Source: Streptomyces populi (GTDB lineage Bacteria; Actinomycetota; Actinomycetes; Streptomycetales; Streptomycetaceae). From it: a stretch of DNA of 64,000 nucleotides. Position 1 is the stretch's first letter. Every line of letters begins with the position of its first letter. The translations under genes and the position numbers were made by a program. This document shows, piece after piece, positions 1 to 7,161 of the stretch. Location of the stretch: contig NZ_KZ626883.1 of assembly GCF_002911015.1 (NCBI RefSeq), forward strand, positions 1-64,000, written 5' to 3'. Under the pieces are notes generated by a model, which saw only the letters and a list, made by a program, of their open reading frames with translations, was not told the origin of the DNA and ran no database searches.

Positions 1-60
1 TCCCGTGGACGGGAGGCCGCGGGGTCACGGGCCGCTCCCCTCCCCGGTGAGGAATCGGAA

Positions 61-111
61 ATCACGGCGCAATGAAACACATCGGAAACGCGGGCGTGCA
101 CAACCGGAAAC
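61..111 (+). promoter_or_regulatory. Candidate GlnR box upstream of amt
   Basis: GAAAC half-sites occur at 74-78, 85-89 and 107-111, with a weak GTGCA half-site at 96-100. All four start 11 bp apart. The described actinobacterial GlnR box alternates gTnAC and GaAAC half-sites with six-base gaps, giving the same 11-bp phase. The position, about 75-110 bp before the amt start, suits activation of nitrogen-assimilation genes. GlnR control is an inference from spacing and half-site sequence; the gTnAC half-sites are poor. Confidence 0.5.
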
Positions 112-185
112 GGACACCCACGACGCTCTGACGACGCCCCACCCCGTGCCCCCCACCCCGTGCCCCCCACTCCGTTGGAGAGACC

Positions 186-1493
186 GTGACCCTGGCCGCT
201 TCCCGGATCGACACCGGCGACACCGCCTGGCTGCTCGCCGCCACCGCGCTCGTCCTCCTGATGACCCCCGGCCTCGCCCTGTTCTACGGGGGGATGGTCC
301 GCGCGAAGAGCGTGCTCAACATGCTGATGATGAGCTTCGTGTCGATCGCCCTGGTCACGGTGGTGTGGCTGACCGCCGGATACTCCCTCGCGTTCGGCCC
401 GGACGCGTTCGGCGGGCTGGTGGGCGGACTGGAGCACGCGGGGATGGCCGGGCTCGGACCGGACAGCGTCCAGGGGTCCGTCCCCACCCTGCTCTTCGCC
501 ACCTTCCAGCTCACCTTCGCGATCATCACCGCCGCGCTGATCAGCGGGGCGGTCGCCGACCGGACGAAGTTCGGGGCCTGGCTCGTGTTCGTGCCCGTCT
601 GGGCGCTCCTCGTATACGTTCCCGTCGCGCACTGGGTGTGGGGCCCGGGCGGCTGGATCCACGACGGCCTCGGCGCGCTCGACTTCGCGGGCGGCATGCC
701 GGTCGAGATCGCCTCGGGTGCCTCCGGGCTCGCGCTGTGCCTGGTGCTCGGACCGCGGCTCGGCTTCAAGAAGGACGCCATGCGGCCGCACAACCTCCCG
801 ATGGTCGTGCTCGGCGCCGGTCTCCTGTGGTTCGGCTGGTTCGGCTTCAACGCCGGCTCCGCGCTCGGCGCGAACGGTCTGGCCGCCGCGGCCTTCCTCA
901 ACACCCTCGCCGCGGGCTGCACGGGCCTGCTCGGCTGGCTCCTCGTCGAGCAGCGCCGCGACGGCCACCCGACGACCCTGGGCGCCGCCTCGGGCGCGGT
1001 CGCCGGTCTGGTGGCCATCACCCCGTCGTGCGGGGTGGTGTCCCTGCTGGGCGCGCTCGCCGTCGGGCTCGCCGCCGGCGTCGTCTGCTCGTACGCCGTG
1101 GGCTGGAAGTTCAAGCTGAACTACGACGACTCCCTCGACGTCGTCGGCGTCCACCTGGTCGGCGGGATCATCGGCACGCTGCTCATCGGCGTCTTCGCCG
1201 ACCACGCGATGACCGGCGGCGCCGAGGGGCTGCTGTACGGCGGAGGGCTCGGACAGCTCGGCCGGCAGCTCGTCGCCGTCGTGGCCGTCGGGGCGTACGC
1301 CTTCGGCGCCACGTACGGCATCGGCACCCTGATCGACCGGTTCATGGGGCTGCGCGCGGACGAGGAGCAGGAGCGGACCGGCCTGGACCTTACGGTGCAC
1401 GCCGAGAGCGCCTACGATCACGGGGTCCTGGGCCACGGCGCCCCGGTGTCGTCGTCCCTTCCCGCCGCGCAGAAGGCCAGGCCCCAGGCATGA
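186..1493 (+). CDS. amt: Ammonium transporter (Amt/MEP/Rh family)
   Basis: This is an 11-helix channel for ammonium uptake across the cytoplasmic membrane, 435 aa with a GTG start and near the usual Amt length. Family blocks are clear: the LFYGGMVRAKSVLN helix, HWVWGPGGWI, MRPHNLPMVVLGAGLLWFGW and the second pore histidine (H323) in GVHLVGG. The first twin histidine is not conserved: the block DFAGGMPVEIASG places Glu at residue 174, as in yeast Mep1/Mep3-type channels. The stop overlaps the ATG of the PII gene by 4 bp (ATGA), so the two are translationally coupled. Phased GAAAC sites upstream suggest GlnR control. The usual streptomycete third partner, glnD, does not follow, so this may be a second amt locus. 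Confidence 0.95.
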   Translation: MTLAASRIDTGDTAWLLAATALVLLMTPGLALFYGGMVRAKSVLNMLMMSFVSIALVTVVWLTAGYSLAFGPDAFGGLVGGLEHAGMAGLGPDSVQGSVPTLLFATFQLTFAIITAALISGAVADRTKFGAWLVFVPVWALLVYVPVAHWVWGPGGWIHDGLGALDFAGGMPVEIASGASGLALCLVLGPRLGFKKDAMRPHNLPMVVLGAGLLWFGWFGFNAGSALGANGLAAAAFLNTLAAGCTGLLGWLLVEQRRDGHPTTLGAASGAVAGLVAITPSCGVVSLLGALAVGLAAGVVCSYAVGWKFKLNYDDSLDVVGVHLVGGIIGTLLIGVFADHAMTGGAEGLLYGGGLGQLGRQLVAVVAVGAYAFGATYGIGTLIDRFMGLRADEEQERTGLDLTVHAESAYDHGVLGHGAPVSSSLPAAQKARPQA

Positions 1494-1828
1494 AACTCAT
1501 CACCGCGATCGTCAAGCCCTACCGACTCGACGAGGTCAAGACCTCCTTGCAGGAGCTCGGTGTGCACGGGATGACCGTCACCGAGGCCAGCGGGTACGGG
1601 CGCCAGCGCGGGCACACCGAGGTGTACCGCGGCGCCGAGTACCAGGTCGACCTGGTCCCCAAGGTGCGCATCGAGGTCGTCGTCGGGGACGAGGAGGCCG
1701 ACGCGGTCATCGACGCGGTGGTCAGGGCCGCGCAGACCGGGAAGATCGGGGACGGAAAGGTGTGGTCCGTACCCGTGGAGACGGTCGTACGGGTGCGGAC
1801 GGGCGAACGCGGGCCCGACGCGCTCTGA
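1490..1828 (+). CDS. glnK: PII nitrogen regulatory protein (GlnK/GlnB)
   Basis: A 112-aa trimeric PII signal protein that senses ATP/ADP and 2-oxoglutarate and gates the partner Amt channel. It begins MKLITAIVKPYRLDEVK and has the T-loop with Tyr51 in the block RGAEYQVD, the residue modified in PII proteins (adenylylated in Streptomyces). The C-terminal signature GKIGDGKVW is present. It overlaps amt by 4 bp. Its last 107 bp are also covered, on the opposite strand, by the 3' end of the DUF916-like gene. No GlnD modifying enzyme is encoded downstream, so modification would depend on an enzyme from another locus. Confidence 0.96.
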   Translation: MKLITAIVKPYRLDEVKTSLQELGVHGMTVTEASGYGRQRGHTEVYRGAEYQVDLVPKVRIEVVVGDEEADAVIDAVVRAAQTGKIGDGKVWSVPVETVVRVRTGERGPDAL

Positions 1829-2747
1829 GCGCGACCACGGCCGCGGCGAGCGCGAGGACCGTCAGCACCGCCACGAGCCACGGCAGCGCGAGGAACGACG
1901 CGCTCGCCGACTCCTTCGTGCCCGGCGCGCTGGCCGTCAGCGTCACGTCCCCCCAGTCGAGCTGGGGCGCCCCGTGCCAGGGCGCGGTGAGCCGCACCCG
2001 CTGGCCCGGCAGCAGCTCCGAGGGGATGTCCGCGAGCTCGCGGGACAGCAGGGTGCGCCCGAAGAGACCCTCCGCCTCCAGGCGCACCTTCGGGTTCAGC
2101 GTCACGTTGCCCGTGTTGTGGAGGGTGTACGAGACGGTGGCCGCGGAGGAGCCCGTGCCGGGGACCAGCGGCTGGTGGTGGGTGAGGCGGACCCCCTCCA
2201 CCGCGAGGGCGGGGACCGTGGGCCCGCCGACCCGGAGGTAGACCCGGGCGGCGACGGCCCGTCGCACCCCGACCGTCAGGGAGCCCGAGCCCGTCTCGAT
2301 CCGCTCGTCGAGCGCCACCAGCGCGCCCGGATGGTCACCGGGTTCGGCCCGCTCGGGGACCCGCAGGGTGAACGGCACGGTGACCCGGCCGTGCGCGGGA
2401 ACGGTGACCCGGGTGCGCGCGGGCCGGGCCCACGCCCCCACCCCGCGCTGCTTCTCGGCGAGGGTGCGGACGGCGAAACCGCCGTCGCGGGCGGTGTTGT
2501 AGGCGTCGGCCGCGTACAGCCGGAACGTCAGCGGACCACCGGTCTTGTTGGCGACGGTCACCTTGTCCCGGAGGGTCTGGCCGGGGTCGGCGGAGAGGTA
2601 GAAGTAGGGCCGCGCGGCGATGCGCGAGGAGACGGGATAGACCGACCAGCTGCCGTTGTCGGCCGCGTACGAGGGCGTGGCCACGAGGGCCAGGAGGGCG
2701 GGCAGGACCAGGAACACGCTCAGGAGGAGGGCGTACGGCTTGCGCAT
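1722..2747 (-). CDS. DUF916-like WxL-interacting surface protein
   Basis: A 341-aa exported membrane-anchored protein. An N-terminal signal peptide (about residues 1-28, ending SYA) is followed by a region beginning SVYPVSSRIAARPYFYL with a PGQTLRDKVTVANKTG block, typical of the DUF916 domain of WxL-interacting proteins. A second Ig-like region follows, then a transmembrane helix at about 285-307 and a strongly basic cytoplasmic tail. Length and order (signal, two beta domains, one helix, basic tail) match Firmicutes WIP proteins, which bind WxL proteins to the cell wall. The following reverse-strand gene is the candidate WxL partner. The 3' end overlaps glnK by 107 bp in antisense. Function in actinobacteria is inferred. 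Confidence 0.7.
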   Translation of the reverse strand: MRKPYALLLSVFLVLPALLALVATPSYAADNGSWSVYPVSSRIAARPYFYLSADPGQTLRDKVTVANKTGGPLTFRLYAADAYNTARDGGFAVRTLAEKQRGVGAWARPARTRVTVPAHGRVTVPFTLRVPERAEPGDHPGALVALDERIETGSGSLTVGVRRAVAARVYLRVGGPTVPALAVEGVRLTHHQPLVPGTGSSAATVSYTLHNTGNVTLNPKVRLEAEGLFGRTLLSRELADIPSELLPGQRVRLTAPWHGAPQLDWGDVTLTASAPGTKESASASFLALPWLVAVLTVLALAAAVVALRARRARVRPSAPVRPSPRVRTTPFRPRSSRSARP

Positions 2748-2870
2748 GGGTGCGGACCCCCGCGGACGGCATCGGCTGACGGGCGGCTGTCGTCGTGACA
2801 GCCCCTGCGTGGACGGGCGGGTGCGCGCCCGGCCACAGGGGTGCGGAAGACCGGTCGAGTGGCGGACCGG

Positions 2871-4196
2871 TCAGCTGAGCGTCAGGGTGAGCACACCGGA
2901 GTAGGAGCCGGGAGGCGTGAACTCCGGTACGTTCAGCGACAGTCCGGCGTCGACGGTGAACTCGCCACCGGTGAGGGTCCCGTTGGGGGTGGACGCCAGG
3001 GTCGCTCCCGAGGTGCCCACCGTCCCGGACGAGCCGGCCTGGCAGGTGCTCGGGCTGCCGGCCTTGGTCGCGCAGGCCGGGGTCCAGCTCAGGGCACCGG
3101 CGCCGATCTTCGCGCCGGGGCCGGTGAAGTCGGTGACCTTGCCGGTCAGGGACCAGCCCGCGGGACCGCCGCGGAAGTCCTTGACCGTCACCGTCTTCAG
3201 CGCGCCCGTGGAGGCGCCGCCCTTGCCGTAGTCGACCGCCGACAGCGCGACGGCGTCCCCGGCCTGGGTCATCGACAGGGTGCCCGCCCTCACCGTGGTG
3301 GTGAGCTTCTGACTGCCGTCGGGGACGGGCGTGTCGTCGACGACGACGTACGCGGCGGGACCCGCGCCGGTGTCCGGGTCCCAGCTTCCTCCCTCGTACG
3401 CGACCACGCCGGTCGTCGTCCTGTCGTTGACGACGAGCGAGCCGCTGACGGAGCCCTGGGCGTTCGCGGTCACGGTCGCCGTGTCGGCGGTCTGGGTGGC
3501 CCCGGACCGTCCGGCGAGGGTGACGCTCGCGCCCGGGGTGAAGCCGCTGCCGGTGACGGTCACGCTGTCACCGGGGTTCCCGGAGGCCGAACCGAGCTGG
3601 ATGGCCCGGGTGTTGGTCTGTCCGCCGGTCGCGGTGACCGTCTCCGACACCGGGGCGGGCGGGTTGGTGACCGTGCACGGGGTGTCCAGCTCCATGATGT
3701 AGCTGGTGTGGATGTTGTAGTCACCGGGCGACAGGGTGATCGCGCCGGGCGCGGTCACGGTGAACGTGCCGGTCATGCTGAACGACGGGAAGGCGCCCTT
3801 GGCGGGCACCGGGTCGTTCTTCTTGGGACCGGCGACGGTGACGCTTCCGGTCTGTGCCCCGCCCAGCGCGACCTTGCCGGTCGGGGTCATGATGTCGGCC
3901 GGCAGCGCGAGGTCCACGGGGTTGCTGGCGGCGGGTTTGACCACCGTGTAGGTCACGGTGACCGTGTCGCCGACCTTGGGGCTCGCGTTGTCCACCGTGA
4001 TCTTCGCGGTGGTGGTGCCGTCGATCGGCGGGAGGCCCGCGATCGCCGGCGGGATGCAGTGCGTGGCGAAGTCCACGTTCACGGGTGCGGCTCCGGCAGG
4101 GGCGGCCAGCGCCCCTCCGACGGTGAGCGCGAGCACGGTCGCCCCGAGCAGGGCCGCGACGCGGCGTCTTCGGGTTGTCGGACCCTTGGTTGACAT
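2871..4196 (-). CDS. Secreted WxL-like beta-sandwich protein
   Basis: A 441-aa exported protein. The ATG at 4196 was chosen because an AGGAGG ribosome site (about 4208-4213) precedes it and because MSTKGPTTRRRR plus a hydrophobic stretch to about residue 36 forms a good signal peptide; an upstream in-frame ATG at 4316 would add 40 unlikely residues. A neocarzinostatin/IPT-like block (PGDSVTVTGSGFTPGASVTL) lies in the middle. The C-terminus has a Trp/Cys segment, LSWTPACATKAGS, and ends YSGVLTLTLS, reminiscent of the closing strands of WxL domains. It has no sortase motif or membrane anchor. Together with the DUF916-like neighbour it looks like a cell-wall-bound surface module. The WxL assignment is by pattern only. 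Confidence 0.65.
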   Translation of the reverse strand: MSTKGPTTRRRRVAALLGATVLALTVGGALAAPAGAAPVNVDFATHCIPPAIAGLPPIDGTTTAKITVDNASPKVGDTVTVTYTVVKPAASNPVDLALPADIMTPTGKVALGGAQTGSVTVAGPKKNDPVPAKGAFPSFSMTGTFTVTAPGAITLSPGDYNIHTSYIMELDTPCTVTNPPAPVSETVTATGGQTNTRAIQLGSASGNPGDSVTVTGSGFTPGASVTLAGRSGATQTADTATVTANAQGSVSGSLVVNDRTTTGVVAYEGGSWDPDTGAGPAAYVVVDDTPVPDGSQKLTTTVRAGTLSMTQAGDAVALSAVDYGKGGASTGALKTVTVKDFRGGPAGWSLTGKVTDFTGPGAKIGAGALSWTPACATKAGSPSTCQAGSSGTVGTSGATLASTPNGTLTGGEFTVDAGLSLNVPEFTPPGSYSGVLTLTLS

Positions 4197-4399
4197 GGTT
4201 GGTGCCCCCTCCTGAGGGATGCGGGCGCAGCGGCTCGTCTGCGCCGCCAGGGGGACATTGATGAGCGGGCGGTGCGAGAAGTCAATGGAGTCCCGGCGCA
4301 CTGACTGATGGGCCATCAGTTCCTGTCATGGTCACCGGCTCGCCGCCCCGGCCGCAGGGGCGGCGGATCGCGCGGGATCCCGCGGGATGCGCGGGAGCC

Positions 4400-4434
4400 G
4401 GGCCGGCGCCGCTGCGCGCGGGCGGCGCCGGCCC
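4400..4434 (-). terminator. Hairpin after the small secreted gene
   Basis: A perfect 13-bp GC stem (4400-4412 with 4422-4434) with a 9-nt loop lies 24 bp beyond the stop of the reverse-strand gene ending at 4458. No U-run follows, as is usual for streptomycete terminators. Confidence 0.6.
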
Positions 4435-4457
4435 TCTTCACGTCATGGCGCGGCGGT

Positions 4458-4934
4458 TCAGTCGAAGACGAACGGGCCCGGGGACTGCGGCGCGTCCGCC
4501 GTACAGGTGATCGTGATGCCGAAGATGGTCATCTTCAGGGAGCCGCCGTAGAACTCCAGGCTGTCGCCGGGGGCGACGGTGCCGTCGAGGGGGCCCACCG
4601 ACACTCCGCTGCCGGTGGCCATCGCGGGGTTCTTCTTGCCGCTGAACGCGGTGGTCCCGCCGTTCGCGTTCACCATGGACAGGGTCGAGGTGACCGAGTT
4701 CGCGGCGATCGGGATCGGGGCCGTGATGGCGGTGGAGCTGAGGGTGACGGTCGCGGCCGTGCCGTCCTGCGTGGCCGTGAGGGTGGCCGCACCGCCGCCG
4801 CCGATGGTGCAGGTCGCGGTGATGGTGGCCGTCTGGGGAGTGACGGCCGCGGCGGTCGGCGCGAAGGCCAGACCGGTCGCCGCGAGGGTCCCGGCGGTCA
4901 ACGCCGAGAGCGTCGCGATTCGCTTGCCTCTCAT
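4458..4934 (-). CDS. Small secreted protein, unknown function
   Basis: A 158-aa protein starting MRGKRIATLSALTAG, a typical signal peptide with cleavage near residue 30 (TAAAV). An AAGGGAAGG purine run precedes the ATG at 4934; an upstream in-frame start would add 25 residues rich in Pro/Ser and is rejected. The mature part is rich in Thr, Ala and Ser with predicted beta character and two cysteines (CTIGGGG near the N-terminus, ITCTADAP near the C-terminus) that could form a disulphide. It is on the same strand as the WxL-like and DUF916-like genes and may belong to the same surface module, though a strong hairpin separates them. No family was recognised. Confidence 0.7.
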   Translation of the reverse strand: MRGKRIATLSALTAGTLAATGLAFAPTAAAVTPQTATITATCTIGGGGAATLTATQDGTAATVTLSSTAITAPIPIAANSVTSTLSMVNANGGTTAFSGKKNPAMATGSGVSVGPLDGTVAPGDSLEFYGGSLKMTIFGITITCTADAPQSPGPFVFD

Positions 4935-5258
4935 CGAAATCCCTTCCCTTGTGGGGGAATTGCCATGTGGGGATGGTCGGGACGGAGCCGTCCGCCCGGA
5001 TCCGGGCACACGGACTCCTCACCTCTGTGCTCGGCGAGGGTGCGGGGAGACGTGTACGCGGACCGTTCGCTCGTGGGGTGCGGAACGCCGTGCGGAGGCG
5101 TTTCTGACGGTCCGTCGGAATGTGCGGTTCCATTGAGGCGCGGGCGCCTCGCGATTGCAAGGGAAGGGGACCCTTTCCTTCAACGGTCGTGAAAAGTGGC
5201 CGAAGTTGGCTCCTCGGCGCGGAAGGCCACCGGCGGCGCGGCTCCCGGGCCCCGGGGG
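4935..5258. other. Intergenic region without a recognised gene
   Basis: This 324-bp stretch lies between the small secreted gene and the MmyB-type regulator, both on the minus strand. It should hold the promoter of the secreted gene. The only structure seen is a 10-bp imperfect palindrome (5159-5168 with 5171-5180, one mismatch) downstream of the regulator, possibly its terminator. Confidence 0.5.
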
Positions 5259-6101
5259 TCACCCGTGACCGGCGGCCGGTGCCATGTCCTGCAAGCCGAT
5301 CACCCGCAGCAGCCGGAGGCGCTCGTGGGACTCGGTGCCCGGCCGCGCGGTGTGGACGACGAGGAGCTGGTGGTCGCCCGAGCCGGTCAGGAACTCGCAG
5401 TCCAGCTCCAGCAGGCCGACCGCGGGGTGCAGGAACCGCTTCGTGGCCGAGCGCCGCACGGCCACCTCGTGGGACTTCCACAGGTCCGCGAACTCCCGGC
5501 TCGTGGAACGCAGTTCGGCCACCAGGGCGGCCGGGGCCGGGTCGGTGGGGCGGGCCGCGGTGACCGCGCGCAGATTGGCGACGTGGGAGCGGGCGTGCCC
5601 GGGACGGTCCTCGGGCGGGAAGAGGGCCCGGGAGGACGGGTCGGTGAAGAACCGCCGCACGACATTGCGCCCCGGGCCCGCCTCGCCCGTGAGCGCCGCC
5701 GCCATCGCGTTCTGCGCGAGCACCTCGCCGTAGTCGGTCATGACCTGGGCGGGCGCGTCGTGCAGCCGGTCGAGGATCAGCAGCAGTCCGGGGCGGACGT
5801 GCGGCGAGGCGCTCGTGGCCCGCGGCGGTTCCTCGCCGGTCAGGTGGAACAGGTGGTCCCGCTCGTCACCGGTGAGCCGCAGCGCCCGCGCCAGCGCGCC
5901 GAGCATCTGGCGCGAGGGGCGCGGCCCGCGGGACTGTTCGAGCCGGGTGTAGTAGTCCACGGACATGCCCGCGAGCGCCGCCACCTCCTCGCGGCGCAGT
6001 CCGGGGGTGCGGCGCCGGGAACCGGCCGCGAGCCCCACGTCGGAGGGCTCCAGCCGGGCGCGGCCGCGGCGGAGGAAGTCGGCCAGTTCGGTTCGGTCCA
6101 C
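5259..6101 (-). CDS. MmyB-type helix-turn-helix regulator
   Basis: A 280-aa DNA-binding repressor/activator of the XRE family with a C-terminal PAS-like MmyB ligand-binding domain. The N-terminal HTH includes RTPGLRREEVAALAGMSVDYYTRLEQ, a hallmark of this group; the C-terminal half contains the DLWKSHEVAVRR and KRFLHPAVGLLELD blocks. It is transcribed divergently from the epimerase gene at 6221, the usual arrangement in which such regulators control an adjacent oxidoreductase. The 119-bp gap holds an ATCCAGG-n11-CCTGGAT inverted repeat that recurs almost unchanged next to the second MmyB-type regulator of this window (44397). The ligand is unknown; fatty-acid-like ligands are reported for related proteins. 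Confidence 0.9.
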   Translation of the reverse strand: MDRTELADFLRRGRARLEPSDVGLAAGSRRRTPGLRREEVAALAGMSVDYYTRLEQSRGPRPSRQMLGALARALRLTGDERDHLFHLTGEEPPRATSASPHVRPGLLLILDRLHDAPAQVMTDYGEVLAQNAMAAALTGEAGPGRNVVRRFFTDPSSRALFPPEDRPGHARSHVANLRAVTAARPTDPAPAALVAELRSTSREFADLWKSHEVAVRRSATKRFLHPAVGLLELDCEFLTGSGDHQLLVVHTARPGTESHERLRLLRVIGLQDMAPAAGHG

Positions 6102-6127
6102 CCCTCCAGGGTGACGCCGGCCGCCGC

Positions 6128-6160
6128 TCTTATCCAGGCACCGCCGGTCCCTGGATCAGG
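6128..6160. promoter_or_regulatory. Operator shared by MmyB-type regulators (copy 1)
   Basis: TCTTATCCAGG, an 11-bp spacer, then CCTGGATCAGG. The core ATCCAGG (6132-6138) and CCTGGAT (6150-6156) are perfect inverted repeats. The site lies between the divergent regulator and epimerase starts. Its near copy at 44338 sits beside the other MmyB-type regulator, so both probably bind the same class of site. Confidence 0.65.
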
Positions 6161-6220
6161 AGGTCTCTCCCGCCCCGCCCGGCACGGGAGGACGGTGGGG
6201 GCCGACGAGAGGAGCAGAAC

Positions 6221-7099
6221 ATGCTGACACTGGTGACCGGAACCACCGGCGAGGTCGGACGCCGCTTCGTGCCCCGCCTGCTGCAACAGGCACCCCCCGG
6301 CGACCGGGTGCGGGTCCTGGTCCGCGACGAGTCCCGGGCGGCGGACCTGGCCGGGCTCACCGGCCCGGCCGGCCTCGGGCCGGAGATCGCGGTGGGGGAC
6401 CTGCGCGACGCCGAGGCGCTGGGCAAGGCGCTCGCGGGCGCCGACGCGGTGGTGAACATCGCGGCGGCCTTCCGGGGGGTGCCGGACGAGGAGGCGCGGG
6501 CGGTCAACCGCGACGCCGCGCTGGAGCTGGGCCGTGCCGCGCTCGCCTCCGGGGTGCGCCGGTTCGTGCAGGTCAGCACCAATCTGGTGTACGGGACGGG
6601 CCGGGGCCGCCCGCTCACCGAGGACGACCCGAGCGTGCCCGGCGGCGCGATGTGGGGCGCCTACCCGCAGTCCAAGGCGGAGGCGGAGCGCGGTCTGCTC
6701 GCCCTGGAGGGCGCCATGGACGTCCGGATCGGCCGCCTCGCCTTCGTCTACGGGGAGGGCGACCCGCATCTCGCCGCCTCGCTCAGGTGGGCCGGGCAGT
6801 GGGCCGCGATCCAGCGGCTGCAAATGGTCCACCACGTGGACGTGGCACAGGGACTGCTGCGCCTGCTGTACGCCCCGGGCGCGGGTGGCACCGGCATCTA
6901 CAACATCGCCGACGACGCCCCCGTCACCGCCGTCGACCTCCACCGGATCAACGGCGTCGACGTACCGCCCGCGCTGTACGAGCGCGCCGACCCCGACCCC
7001 TGGCACGGCATCGTGTCCACCGACCGCATCCGCCACGACCTGGGCTTCCGGCCGGTGTACCCGTCCCTGTGGACGGCACGCGACGCCGGGGCCCTGTGA
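6221..7099 (+). CDS. NAD(P)-dependent epimerase/dehydratase (extended SDR)
   Basis: A 292-aa soluble oxidoreductase of the extended or atypical SDR type. The Rossmann start MLTLVTGTTGEVGRRF gives the TGxxGxxG dinucleotide-binding motif, and a YPQSK segment matches the catalytic YxxxK; a serine precedes it in QVSTNLVYG. GAGGAG ahead of the ATG serves as ribosome site. It is divergent from the MmyB-type regulator and shares its operator region, so it is the probable regulatory target. The substrate, probably a nucleotide sugar or hydroxy/keto group, cannot be deduced. It converges on the MFS gene across a strong bidirectional hairpin. Confidence 0.88.
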   Translation: MLTLVTGTTGEVGRRFVPRLLQQAPPGDRVRVLVRDESRAADLAGLTGPAGLGPEIAVGDLRDAEALGKALAGADAVVNIAAAFRGVPDEEARAVNRDAALELGRAALASGVRRFVQVSTNLVYGTGRGRPLTEDDPSVPGGAMWGAYPQSKAEAERGLLALEGAMDVRIGRLAFVYGEGDPHLAASLRWAGQWAAIQRLQMVHHVDVAQGLLRLLYAPGAGGTGIYNIADDAPVTAVDLHRINGVDVPPALYERADPDPWHGIVSTDRIRHDLGFRPVYPSLWTARDAGAL

Positions 7100-7130
7100 C
7101 CGGGCCGGAGGACCCGGCCCGGGACCGTCC

Positions 7131-7161
7131 GAGCGGGCGGCCCCGGGAGGGCCGCCCGCTC
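7131..7161. terminator. Bidirectional terminator between convergent genes
   Basis: A perfect 12-bp stem (GAGCGGGCGGCC at 7131-7142 with its complement at 7150-7161) and 7-nt loop lies between the epimerase and the MFS transporter and reaches the stop codon of the latter. A smaller hairpin (7100-7106 with 7116-7122) precedes it. Confidence 0.75.

Noticed and set aside
1..60. Possible end of an upstream gene or terminator
   Set aside because: A short TCCCG...CGGGA dyad at the left edge is visible, but the sequence needed to judge it lies outside the window.
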